From the NCBI GenBank assembly GCA_004154925.1, contig QJNS01000384.1, positions 1 to 49,371 on the forward strand: a stretch of DNA of 49,371 nucleotides, in the 5' to 3' direction. Source of the DNA: Monosporascus cannonballus. Its lineage: Eukaryota; Ascomycota; Sordariomycetes; Xylariales. Positions 33,871-44,929 of this stretch are shown piece by piece (positions within the stretch are counted from its first letter, which is position 1; each line of letters begins with the position of its first letter). Both the position numbers and the translations under genes were made by a program. The notes under the pieces are model-generated. The model did no database searches and was not told the DNA's origin. It was given only the letters and a program-made list of their open reading frames with translations.

Positions 33871-34711
33871 TTAACGTACCATACCAGCTCGCGCCTTAAA
33901 CAAGCTCGCGACTTGTTTTTTGGCGCCTTACAACAACAAATCCTAATAACCGAACCATAACACCTCAAATTAATTTTAATCAGCTATATTCTCTCTCGCT
34001 AGGCGTAATTACAGCTTTTAAACAAATGCATATATTAGTTAAAGGCCTGCCGCAAACGCCATATTGCTATTCCTTCCTTCCAACCTTTTTGCAACAACTA
34101 TCTTTAGCAGCTATCAACAACAATTTTTTATTACCACCTTTTCTGCCGACCAAAAAAATTTGTTTATCCTAAATAGTAAATATTTTTTTATTAAAAACCT
34201 TTATTATAATCATTTAATTATATATAATCGAATTATTCCAAAATACGTCCTCCGACGCGACCTATAATACACCCCGACGCGCTCTACAATACACTCCGAT
34301 AGGCCTCGCGACGCGCCCCATGACATGCCTTACAACACGTTTCCCGACGTATTTTTGCGAATACCTTCCACGTATTAAAGCCGGACAAAAAAACGCTCGC
34401 GTATATAGGTTGGGAATTCGGTCGGTAATTGTTTTCTTCTCGATCGGCTTTAATACTTTCGAAATAAAGATAATATTAGTATAAATACGTTAAAAAGCAA
34501 TCGGCTACGTACAGGTTAAAAGGACCAAAAAGCAAAATAGCGTCCTTAACAAACTTTGATTTAATACATATATTGGTTAAAAAGCTGTAAATACGTTAGA
34601 CGACAAAGAATACCGTCGATTTAAATCAATTGGATACGTTATAGTTAAGTTATTTGGATTTGTTGTTACAAGATGTCAAAAAACGAATCGCGAGCTTATA
34701 TTATATGTTAA
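33871..34711. repeat. Large imperfect inverted repeat in the AT-rich island
   Basis: The left arm (33871-34090) matches the reverse complement of the right arm (34508-34711). Shared landmarks are TTAAC...AGCTCGCG at the outer ends, then GTTTTTTG, ACAACAACAAATCC, and TTTACAGCTTTT. Differences are mostly transitions, plus a 17-bp partial duplication in the left arm (two AGCTCGCG copies at 33886 and 33903). The roughly 420-bp centre holds a less mutated, C-rich segment (34250-34345) of degenerate CCCGACGCG / AATACACTCCG units. It could be the terminal inverted repeats of a DNA transposon or foldback element, or two facing copies of one repeat. No transposase was recognised inside. Confidence 0.6.
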
Positions 34712-35201
34712 TATCATTTTACTTAAAATTACGATATAAGTTTTAAAAAGTATAAATACATTAATATAACGTTTTAATTAATAAAAGCTTAATTAACTAA
34801 AAGTTTATTTTATATTTTAATAATAACTAAAATATAAAGAAAATAAAACTTTATTTTTTAATTTAAAATAATAACGAATATAAATAGAGAAATATAATAA
34901 ATTTTTAATTACTTCAAAAAGAAAATTATAAGGAAATAAATATATAAGCAGAGTAATAGCCGAATAATTGCAGACCATTTTAAGAAGTAAGTAAAGTAAC
35001 AAATTTCTATCTAACCTCGGACCCCACATAATAAATGACCCTAAAAATGAATACGACTTTTCTCTATAATAACAATTATTCCTTAAAGCTTTATTCCGCG
35101 ATAACGTAATAACCTTTTTGTTAATTAATTTCGAGTAAAAATAGTTAATTTCGACCGAGAACGCAAAATTCGGGATGCCAAGAATTTAATGGCGGAAAAT
35201 G
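34712..35201. other. AT-rich flank left of the copia element
   Basis: RIP-like AT-rich sequence with no recognised coding remnant. The 40 bp next to the copia insertion (CGGGATGCCAAGAATTTAAT and following) are less mutated and are the left half of the target locus. Confidence 0.6.
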
Positions 35202-35206
35202 GTTCC

Positions 35207-35369
35207 TGTCAGCTAGCAGAGGGTGCTCTAGCACCCCATATACGGAAGATTTCCTCTGATCGGAACATATATGTTCCGGGACTAGATCACCTTAAAGTGC
35301 AATGCGCGTTCTAAAGCATTTGCAATTAATAATTAATATATATATAACTAATATCTCTTATATTTGATA
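35207..35369 (+). repeat. 5' LTR of the copia element
   Basis: 163 bp starting TGTCAGCTAGCAG. It pairs with 40534-40698 through the long shared core containing GTGCTCTAGCACCCCATATACGG, of which GTGCTCTAGCAC is itself a palindrome. Its outer (left) edge keeps G and C, whereas its inner (right) third is transitioned to A/T. Confidence 0.88.
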
Positions 35370-37429
35370 AATAAAGGTTTTATTTGCTTAATTAAGGCAT
35401 ATATGAATTAATTAAATGTTATTAAAATAATATAAGCTATATATTAATTATAATTATCGAAATACGCCAATAATAATAATAACGACCGTACCGTTAACGT
35501 TCTCCATTATTTATAAGGGACCTAAAAATTAAGATCGCTTTAAAAGTGAATTTCAATTTAAAGTATATCCGTTCGATATTTAAGATTATATCGATCTTAA
35601 TTAGAATTTTTAATAGCTTATTAGATCAATAAAATTTAATATAGCTTTTTATTTAAAAAAATGAATCCGTTATACGATACAAATTAATACTTTAAGCGGT
35701 TTTTCGTCTCTATTGATATTTTTTAAAAAACCATCAAAAAAAATCAATTATACCAGTTATTTAACAAATACCCTGAAAATAACGACCGAAAGTAAATAAA
35801 CTTATAATTAAGATTTTACGGCATATATCTACAAAAATACGACATTTTTTGCAAAAGCATTAATAACCTTACGAAATAAGTTTTAAAGTCGGTATTTCCA
35901 GTAATTAAAAAAAAATTTTTTAAGAAATATTTTACGAAAATAATACGCCAGCCTGGATAAATCCGACAAAATATACGATAACAAATTTTTAATTAATACT
36001 TAACGAAAATATTATAAAACGTTAAAATAAGTTTCGAAATTTAATAAGAAATTAAACGAATAAATTATAAAATAATAAAGAATTATGGCTTTAAATTAGT
36101 AATATAATATTTCAAAAACGAAAATAACGATTATATAAATTTATAATTTATATATAATATTAGCCCTTATAACTGGGATATGCATTATTATTTTTTAAAT
36201 AGTAAAAAAGGCCGAAATTGATAACAATATAATTAATTTTTAAAAAATAACAATTAACCTTTTGGATTCTTGGGTTATAATTTATTCCATATTTATATTA
36301 CGAAATATTAAGGTAACATTTTTAACGTTTTACGAGATATTTATAAACTTTTTTAATTAAAACGATTTTAATTAGGAAAATCTTAAAAATATTAACTTTT
36401 AACCGTAAGAAAAAGTTTTAAGCCATAAGTTAAAATAAAGTAACCGTAAAAGTTTTTATACAAACCAAAATAATAATGAGCGAAAATATTAAAAATTAAA
36501 CATATAAAATATTTATTATAAAACATACCTAATTAATTATTATATATTATTTAATTATTATTATATATTCCTTACGTAAACCTTAAAAAGTTTCCGTTTT
36601 AATAATAAAATAATAGCATATATCCAAAAACAAATTTCCGATATTTAATTTTTAAAGGAAAAAATCGACCGTTTATCGAAAATTATAAAACAATTTATTA
36701 TATAAAAAATATATTCATTTTTAGAAAGGGTACGACATATATTAATATATTGTTTAATTATTAATTAACGTAAAATTATAAATATTTTATTTTACTTTTT
36801 AAAGAATTTAATTATTTTGGATTTAAAGTTTATAATATATATTTTTAATTTAATTAATAAAGTTCTGAATTTTAAATTTATTATATAAAATAATAAGATA
36901 TATATAAATAATAATTTTGTTTTAATTAAAGGGTACGAAAAAATTAATGTAATTTTTTAAAGCCTTAGCGGTACGAAAGCGTTATATTTATATAGCGTAA
37001 TATATTACGAAAATCTCTGATATAACCCAATAGTTTTTCCGTAATTCGAGAAAAAAGAATTATTAATAGAATAACCTAAAAATTAATAATTTTATTCGAA
37101 ATAAATATAATTAAATAATTATTACGTTAATAAATAAATTTATTTAACTTATTATCAAAAGTATTAAAGTACTAATTATTTATATAATTTCAATAACTTA
37201 TAAATAAAACCTTAATTTAAGGATAACAAAATTGTTACAAATTATTAACAATATAATATAGTATTTAAAATTAAATTATTTAAATTTCGAAATAATCGTT
37301 TAATTATAATCCCATATAAAAGGAATTTTCTTAAAAGTTTTATAATAATTAAATATTAAATATGTAGTAAAGTAAAAGTTAAAAGATTAATACGCCGCAA
37401 GCGAAAAAAGGAAATATCTTAATCAAAAC

Positions 37430-37930
37430 AAAAAATCGTTATCGACTTTATAAATTTTGAAAAAAACCTTAAAATATATATATATGTTATATTTGCTATC
37501 GACAGATATTTAGATTTTATCTGAGATATTTACCTTAAAAACCAAAAATAAAATATATTAATTATAAAATTTGGATATATTTTCAAAATTTTAAGAAACT
37601 AAAATAAAGTTTTCTTATAAGTAATCAAATATAATAATAAGATCGTAAAGAATTATTAATTTCGAAATATATTTTAACTAATTTCTTTAATGTTAGATTT
37701 AAATTTTTAACATTATATACCTAAATTTAAGATAAGAATATAAAACGTTTAAAAATGTAATTAAGGAAAACAACGATTACGATACGAAATAGCGTTAAAT
37801 TATTTTTATATTTAATCGTATATATTTTTAAAATGGTAATATATTTATATAACCATATTTCTAAATACTTATATTTTTAACAAAACCCATACGAAATTTA
37901 TCTTATTTATCTAACGTACAACAACGGCAT
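37430..37930 (+). pseudogene. Copia integrase remnant
   Basis: Conceptual translation in shifting frames gives pieces such as AIDRY-DFI and YFLKNK, a degraded form of the family's PYTPEQNG segment at 37713-37740, and RLKM-LRKTTITIRNSVKL after it. This order matches a Ty1/copia integrase core. Many stop codons, mostly explained by C-to-T and G-to-A change. Confidence 0.6.
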
Positions 37931-40159
37931 TACAATATTTAATCGAAAATTTTAATAAACGTATTTACGAATATACAGTTATATAATTTACGTTATAATA
38001 ATTATTACCATAAAGAAAAAAATAAATATTTTAAAAATTAAATCTTAAAACGAAAATTAATTATTTCGTAAATTATCAATTTACGAATATTTACGAAATT
38101 TGGAACTTATTAATTAATAAGCTTATTATTATGCGAAATATATAATTTAATAAAAATGTTACCTTTTTGGATACTGTTAAAAACTTAAAACACAATATTT
38201 TGTATATTATAGAAAAAATATTATAAAAGTTATTTTGATAAGTAAAAATACCTAATTAAAACAATAATTATTTAATATATGTCTAAGAAAAAAAATAAAA
38301 ACTTAAATAAGATAATTTAATTATCGATTAAACAAAAAAAATAATTTTAAAAAGCTATCAACGTAAAATACGTACGAAATAAGAAAAAATAAATTTGTTT
38401 GCAAAAAATTAATTATTTTTATATAATTATTATATTCGAATTATTTCCCTTTTTCGGACTATTATTACTATTAACGTCTGTCTTAATAAGTATTATAACT
38501 ATTACGTTAACGGAAAAAAATAAAAATAACCTTAAATTTCCTTTATATTATTTAACTCAAAGTAACGGTAAAAAATGAAAGTATTTTACGGGGTATAAAC
38601 ATAAGCTTTCTATATGTTCCGTATTAAAAAGGTATTATCCGAAATAAATACAAAATATAAGAAGTCATATTTAATATAGGACGTTTAACCTTTTTTTATA
38701 AATACGTACGATAACCGGCCGGTAAATTACAGAAGTTTAAGAAAATTAATTATCCGAAATACCCGTTATCTTAATTTAAAAAAATACTATTTTAGTATAT
38801 AAAAAGGTATTTAAGTTATGAAATCAGATATATAAATGTAATTTACTATTCCTATTACAAAGTTATAAAAAGCTAAAAATATATTTATTAAAAAATATTT
38901 CGTAAAACCGAAAATATTTAGTTATAAAGTTATAAAAAAATAGGATTTTAGAAAATTATTAATTAATTTTTTTATAAAAGGAAATAGGGTTTAAAATATA
39001 TTTAAATATACGTTTACAAATTTAATAAATGTAATTAATTTTAAATATATAAGGCCTATTTTGTTATGCGAAACACTTAATAATTTAAAACTGCTTATAA
39101 TAATATATGCGTAAGTATTTTTATTAAAAAGTTATCTTGAATTTTATTTATTATTATGGCTATATTCGACTTAAAATTTAAATAATATAATGTTATAAAC
39201 GTTTTTATAAATATTAACTTATTTTACGAAATATATATAAAAATGCTTTTAGGATATGCGTAATGTAATAAAACTTTCTTAATTAGGAAAATATTATATA
39301 AATTAAGGAAATTATTTTTTATAATAAAAACATTTTATTAAAATATTTAAAAAATTAAGATATAATCCCGTTTTTTACAAACCTTAGTATATTATTCGTT
39401 AAAAAGTATTTGTTTTTTTATGAACGATATTATTATAATATATTACGAAGAAAAATTGAAATTTCCTTAATTAATTAACTTAATAAATATAAAAATGGTA
39501 TATTTTAATAAAAGATAAAAACTTGTAATAATTTTTCAATATTAAAATAATTAAAAATAAATTTAATAAAAAACTTTAATTATCTTAATATAATTTTATA
39601 TATTAATTAATTAATTTAATATTTAAAAAATTTAACTGTTTTTTTTAAAAATGTTTATAATTAATATTAAATTATTACCAAATCTTAATTTAACTTATTT
39701 AAGTTTTATTAATAAATATTTAAAAAATTAATATATTTTTTAATAATTAATATATAACTTAATATATTTTTTGTCATATTCCGGTTTGTCCAATTTAACC
39801 TAAACCTTAATAACATATATTATAAAATTACCGACCGAATTATATTATACATAATCGTAATTAAAATATTAATGTTATAATTTAAGGGTGAAAATTTATT
39901 AAATATTTAAAATAATGTTTTTTTTTGCAAATAATACGATTAACCGAAAGAATTTCGATATTTATATTTTAAAGATGTTGGGAAAAATAATAAAAGAATA
40001 AGCCAATAAATAAAATATAATAATAATTATTATAATAAAAACGAAATTAATCTTTTTTATATCAATTATAAAAAAACTTTATTTAATTTTTAATTTAATT
40101 ATAAATTTAAAAATTACCTTAAATATAAAATTATTAAATATATGGTACGATAATTAATA

Positions 40160-40355
40160 AATTATACGGCTTATTAATACCGATATTACCGTATTCATAA
40201 TGAAATTACGCCATATAGATATATATAATTATTAATTATAATAAGCCGTAAAAAGAATTTAATTAAAATAAATTATACGCTTATGGGCGATATTTTAATT
40301 AACGGTTTAACGAAAACTTTATTACGCAAATGTTTTAAGCATTTTAAAAAGTAAT
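40160..40355 (+). pseudogene. Copia RNase H C-terminal remnant
   Basis: HIDI at about 40212-40223 and, in a neighbouring frame, NLIKINYT-MGDILINGLTK (about 40255-40315) followed by CFKHFKK match the end of copia RNase H (the HIDxRYH...YxPTxxMxADxLTK pattern). A frame slip and stops show it is dead. Confidence 0.65.
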
Positions 40356-40533
40356 GAAAATTAATAAATATTACGGAAACCTTTGATTAACGGAAAAACG
40401 CCTTGCAAAAAATTTCAGAAAAAAAATTAACTAATTAAGAAAATTTAATCGCCGGAGGAAAAATAGAATAAATAGCTATGGCTTTAAATGTTGTAACAGT
40501 TAATACCGTGAATACTTTAAGGTGTTAAAGGGG

Positions 40534-40698
40534 TGTATTAATTAGCAAGGGGTGCTCTAGCACCCCATATACGGAAGATTCCCTCTGATCGGAACATATA
40601 TGTTCCGGGACTAGATCACCTTAAAGTGCAGTGCGCGTTCTAGAGCACTTGCAACCAGTGATCAATATATACATAACTGATGTCCCTTATATCTGACA
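40534..40698 (+). repeat. 3' LTR of the copia element
   Basis: 165 bp starting TGTATTAATTAGCAAG and ending ATCTGACA. Its outer (right) part keeps G and C (for example TTGCAACCAGTGATCAATAT), while its first 15 bp next to the interior are transitioned relative to the 5' LTR. Confidence 0.88.
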
Positions 40699-40703
40699 GT
40701 TCC

Positions 40704-42102
40704 GAAACCCTTGCGAACTTGCGATTCGATATACCCTAGTCGACCTTATTATACCGCGTCCATGGTTTCAATTTGCGTTCAGAAACCAAAGCTGAAACGT
40801 ATAAGTTATCGGATTAAGAAAAAAATAAACTTATTAATTAGATACTGTACGAAAAAGTATACGGCCGCGCCATTATAAAGATATAAGTCCGTCAGATAGC
40901 TAAAGCCTTATTAAGCTTTAAAAGGATTTTCGGAAAAAATTGAGTTAATCGTTTTATTATACGCCATAATAAGATATATACGAAAAAAAATAAGTTATGT
41001 TCCGGAACCGCCTAAAGCTACGTAATCGCAACGATATCCGCAAATTTTTCCTTTTTTTTGCCGCCGTTCGAGCCAAATATAAGATTAAGTTTGCGAACGA
41101 ATATAATATAAATAGAACGGGCGTTTAAAAAAAAGAAATAAACTAATAAAACGATTATAGAATTTTCGGAAACGGCTTATGCAAAATTTGGATAATCGGA
41201 AATAACGTTATAAGTATTTATCTTCGAATATATCGGCGTTATATACGGAAAAGGTACGGCCGTATATATCTTTAATAGTTTTACCGTTTAAAATTAATAA
41301 TTATCCGAAAATATCGAAAAGGCCGAATATACGTTAATTTCAAAAAAATAAATTAATAACGTTATTATATTAAATAATTAAAATCTATTTTTTTCCGGAA
41401 AATAAGCCTTATTTTTATAATAAATAACGGTTATTTATTTTAAATAGCCATATTATATATATATCCTTTGCTTTTATATGAAAATACTTTAAAAATAAGG
41501 TTGCTTTTATATATTCTTTTATTTTATTCGAAAAATACCCTTTCGTTATTCGACGTTGCCGTATTTTCCGTACTTAAAAAGAAATATTATATCGTTTTAC
41601 GGAAGGCCGGCGAATTATTTATAACACTTTCCGAATATAAACGCCGTATGTTAAAAATATATTACGAAACTGCCGAAATCGCCTTTATTAAAAAAAATAT
41701 TAAAATTAAATAACGTTATACTGGCTTATTTCTTTTTAAACCCGAAATAATATTAAAAGATCTTAAAATAATATCCTAGCCGACCTTTAAACCGAAAATA
41801 CTTTCGGAATAAATAATTAATAATTAGAACAAAATCGTATATATTTTTTATAAAATTTTAAAATTACGGAAAAATATGCGAACGGCCTTACGTAATTAAG
41901 CGAAAGCGTTTCGCGATATACATAAAGTAATAATTAAAGTTATTAAAGGGCTTAATAATCTTAATATCGAGAACGTTATTCTCCGCCATAATAATTAATT
42001 TCTGTAAACGAAATTTAAAAAATAAAAAAGTCGTAAACGTTAACCTGTTATTAAGTAACCGAATACAATTTTTGCGAATTTACTAAATATTAGGTTAGTT
42101 AA
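40704..42102 (+). mobile_element. Pogo/Tigger-like DNA transposon remnant (DDE_1 transposase)
   Basis: The clearest part is an open 81-codon stretch (41468-41713) reading LFDVAVFSVLKKKYYIVLRK, then LSEYKRRMLKIYYETAEIAF and KKNIK. This is the C-terminal part of a fungal DDE_1 (pogo/Fot1/Tigger) transposase, where PLDLxVFxxLK contains the third catalytic Asp and is followed by AFTxxNIxxGWxxTG. Further matches continue after a stop (GLFPFNPE-like reading at about 41725-41750). Upstream sequence (from about 40840) is AT-biased with stops and may hold the helix-turn-helix part. Termini were not located: the left side abuts the copia target duplication and the right side the gypsy LTR. Confidence 0.65.
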
Positions 42103-42521
42103 TGTTACAGGAATAGGGGTTCCTGTTTTGAAAGGGCCAACCTTTGAGGCCTAGCGTGGAGCCACCACGGCTGAACTCCGGAGGGAGTTCTTGGCCTAGA
42201 CGTGGTGATCTAGGTGATCTGGTGGATTAATCAGATCATATAGATCACATAGATTTACGACATACTTACTTTAAGAATTGGGATATATAATAAATCGGTT
42301 TTTTATATAAATAGTACTTATTTAGTTTTCGGGTTTTAGCTATTAATCTAAGCTTTTAATTCAGAGGCAATTGTACCGTTCTTTAATTGAGAAGAAAGTC
42401 CTTAAATTTCTTTAACGAATAAATTATTAAATTATTTTTCGCTTTATTGTTACCTGCAAATTAAAACCTTATTTCGGATATTGCTTATACCTCCAAATGG
42501 ATATATAATAGGTTCGTTACA
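42103..42521 (+). repeat. 5' LTR of the gypsy element
   Basis: Starts TGTTACAGGAATAGGGGTTC and ends GGTTCGTTACA. The first half retains G/C (for example GAGGCCTAGCGTGGAGCCAC), the last third next to the interior is transitioned to A/T. Confidence 0.9.
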
Positions 42522-42739
42522 TTTTAATAATTTCTTAATTAATAGCCGACAAATAATTTATCGCCCAATTAAGATATAAACTTTCCTAAACTTAATGCAA
42601 AAAATAACATAGGACGACGTTCAGAAAACAGATAACATACCCGATTTCCGTTATTAACCAGTAAAAGATTAGTAATTAAATTAAACGATTTACCTTTTAT
42701 CGAAAAAGTTTTTCAATTAATTAATAATATGGCTTTACC

Positions 42740-44200
42740 TATTACTCGATCCCAGGAAAGATTTTCCTTTTAACCCCAGCAACAGCCTTCCTTAACTCCT
42801 TAGGAGACTATCGAGGTTCAGGATTCGGAGCCAGAAGAAGAACAGCCAGCCAAAGGCCAAAGGAGTTAAGGAGGCGAAGAAAAAGAATTTACTACGGAAG
42901 AAAAACTGGACTTCTTAGCTTAAAAAGTTCAGAGTTTGGAAAAGGAAAATGTTCGTCTCGCTAAAAAACTAATTTTCCCTCAGTTTGGCTCCCTTAAAGG
43001 ACGAAGCTAAGGAGCTGGTTATCGATTACTTTCGCTGGACATAAGACGAACGCAGGAAAAAGCTTCGGTTTTACTATTATTCGGTAAAGGATAAGCATAA
43101 GGAAAAACTTTAATTCTACCCTTATTTGGAGCCAATCGGGCACGAAAAAGAACAGTTCCACCGCCCAGCTACCATGGAATACCCGACGTTAAGGGCTATA
43201 AATCAACCCCCCTTAAGCCTTATGACGGATTAAAGGACCCTAATGGATTTTTAATTCAGGCCAGGCTTTATCTTAAATTTTACGAAACTTCTTTAACGGA
43301 GGATTATCAGAAAATAATGGCCATTTCCCAGCTATTAACCGGACGAATTCGCCAATGGTTCGAACCTATTTTAACAGACTATCTTAAAAGATATCCAAAA
43401 GAATCCTTGGACTTTATTAATTATATTTTTAACGAATATAAGCATTTCGAAAAAAAAAATGCGAACTTTATTTAAAAACCCAGATAAAAAACAATATGTA
43501 ATTAAGCAGTTCCATCTTTTTCGCTAAATTAAGTTAATATCCAAATATACGATTAAGTTTAACCGCTTGGCAACTATTTCGAACCTGCCAAAAAGCACGC
43601 TATTTTATCTTTATTATAACGGCCTAAAGCCTTAGGTTAAAAATAAGATATATATAGAACCCAAGATGGGATCTTTTACAGAATATACCGATAAAGTTAT
43701 TATCGCCGACCGCCGCACTTTTAATCGGTACCTCGAAAAAAAAAGGACCGGCAAACGAAATAATAATAAGGGTACTAATAACCGAATTAAGAAAAATAAG
43801 GGCAAGCCTTAGAAAAAAACAAATACCGTTTCGAAAAAGCTCAAAAAAGACAAATCCAAAGTGAAATGTTTTAACTATGGCAAAAAGGGACATTTCAAAA
43901 GCGAATATCGCTTTCTCGCCAAAAGGAACTTTAAGAAAAGAGGAATTCCCCAACCCTAAAAGAAAATCAGAATAACTAAATAAGAAACCGACAGTAAGGC
44001 AAAAAAAGAGGAAAAAAAAGTTAGCATAATTTCCTCCCAGCTAGAATTTACTATTGCCACAATTACTTAAATTCAGAATGACATCCTAAAATATGAAAAT
44101 TATCCTATTTGCTAGGACTTTAAGGTTAAAACCTATAAGTATTACCTAGGACAAACGGCTTCCAAAATAACTATAGGGCTAAAATACCTTTACCATCTTA
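42740..44200 (+). pseudogene. Gypsy gag remnant
   Basis: The capsid-like domain is readable at about 43190-43450 (KPYDGLKDPNGFLIQARLYL, LLTGRIRQWFEPIL), matching the retrotransposon gag family with its RxWF motif. A zinc knuckle at 43867-43908 reads C-x2-Y-x4-H-x4-Y: two of the three expected Cys codons are now Tyr, the change expected from G-to-A. The part at 42750-43400 is markedly less AT-rich than pol. Confidence 0.78.
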
Positions 44201-44929
44201 ACATATAAAGGTATAAAATGCACGATGCAAAAGGTTAATTTCGACCAGATATCAATAACCATAAACAATTGTCCCCGGAGCTTTACGAACTTCCCAAATG
44301 TACCATTTACGAGAAAATACTATCGGTAAACCCTTACGACCTGTTACATTTTACCGCTTATTACCGTAACGATTATTTCGTTTATTTTAAAGCTAAAAAA
44401 GATAATAATTTTTGGCCTAGATAGGACGAAAAGATACTTACCGAACCGGATAACGAATGCAGATGTACAGAAACCCTCCGATAACCAAAATACCCCAGGT
44501 TTTATTATTTATATCCTAATTTAGAACGGAATCGAAAAACCATATCGCAAGGATATTTATATTACGTCCCGACATTTTGTATTTAACATAAGCTCTTAAA
44601 TATGGGAACATTTTTTTCGAAAGTACATTTTTCCGACTTTATAATTCCGACTTTATAATTCCGAAAATTTAAAACCGAAAATTAAACCAAAAAAAATAAT
44701 TATTTTCGGATACCAGTTGGACAGAAAAAGGTAGTACAAATATATGGATAACTATTGTACTAAATACGCGGCTAAAAAAGCTCGAAAATAAAAATACTTT
44801 TTTGCAAATAAATCACGTTAATCAAAAAACGATAAAAGCTTTCGAAAATAAGGTATCGAAAAGCCTTAATATACAAAACCTTATATAAAATAATAAAAGG
44901 ATTATACAGCTAAATCGAAATTCCTTTAC

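Larger units (their letters stand above)
35207..40698 (+). mobile_element. Complete but RIP-inactivated Ty1/copia LTR retrotransposon
   Basis: 5492 bp bounded by LTRs of 163 bp (35207-35369) and 165 bp (40534-40698) that begin TGT and end in TGATA/TGACA (a TGTCA...TGACA pair in the better preserved outer edges). Flanking GTTCC at 35202-35206 and 40699-40703 is a perfect 5-bp target-site duplication. A polypurine tract (AAAGGGG, 40527-40533) sits directly before the 3' LTR. The interior is extremely AT-rich; traces of copia integrase (about 37430-37930) and RNase H C terminus (about 40160-40355) give the family and strand. The primer-binding site after 35369 is too mutated to identify. The element cannot encode functional protein. 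Confidence 0.85.

Noticed and set aside
33708..35029. Open frames of 67-86 codons in the AT-rich island (33708-33968, 34064-34267, 34817-35029)
   Set aside because: Phe/Ile/Leu/Tyr/Lys-rich chance frames in AT-rich DNA with no family resemblance; two overlap the inverted repeat arms.
43624..43953. 109-codon open frame, minus strand
   Set aside because: It is antisense to the gypsy gag zinc-knuckle region; the sense strand carries the recognisable protein.
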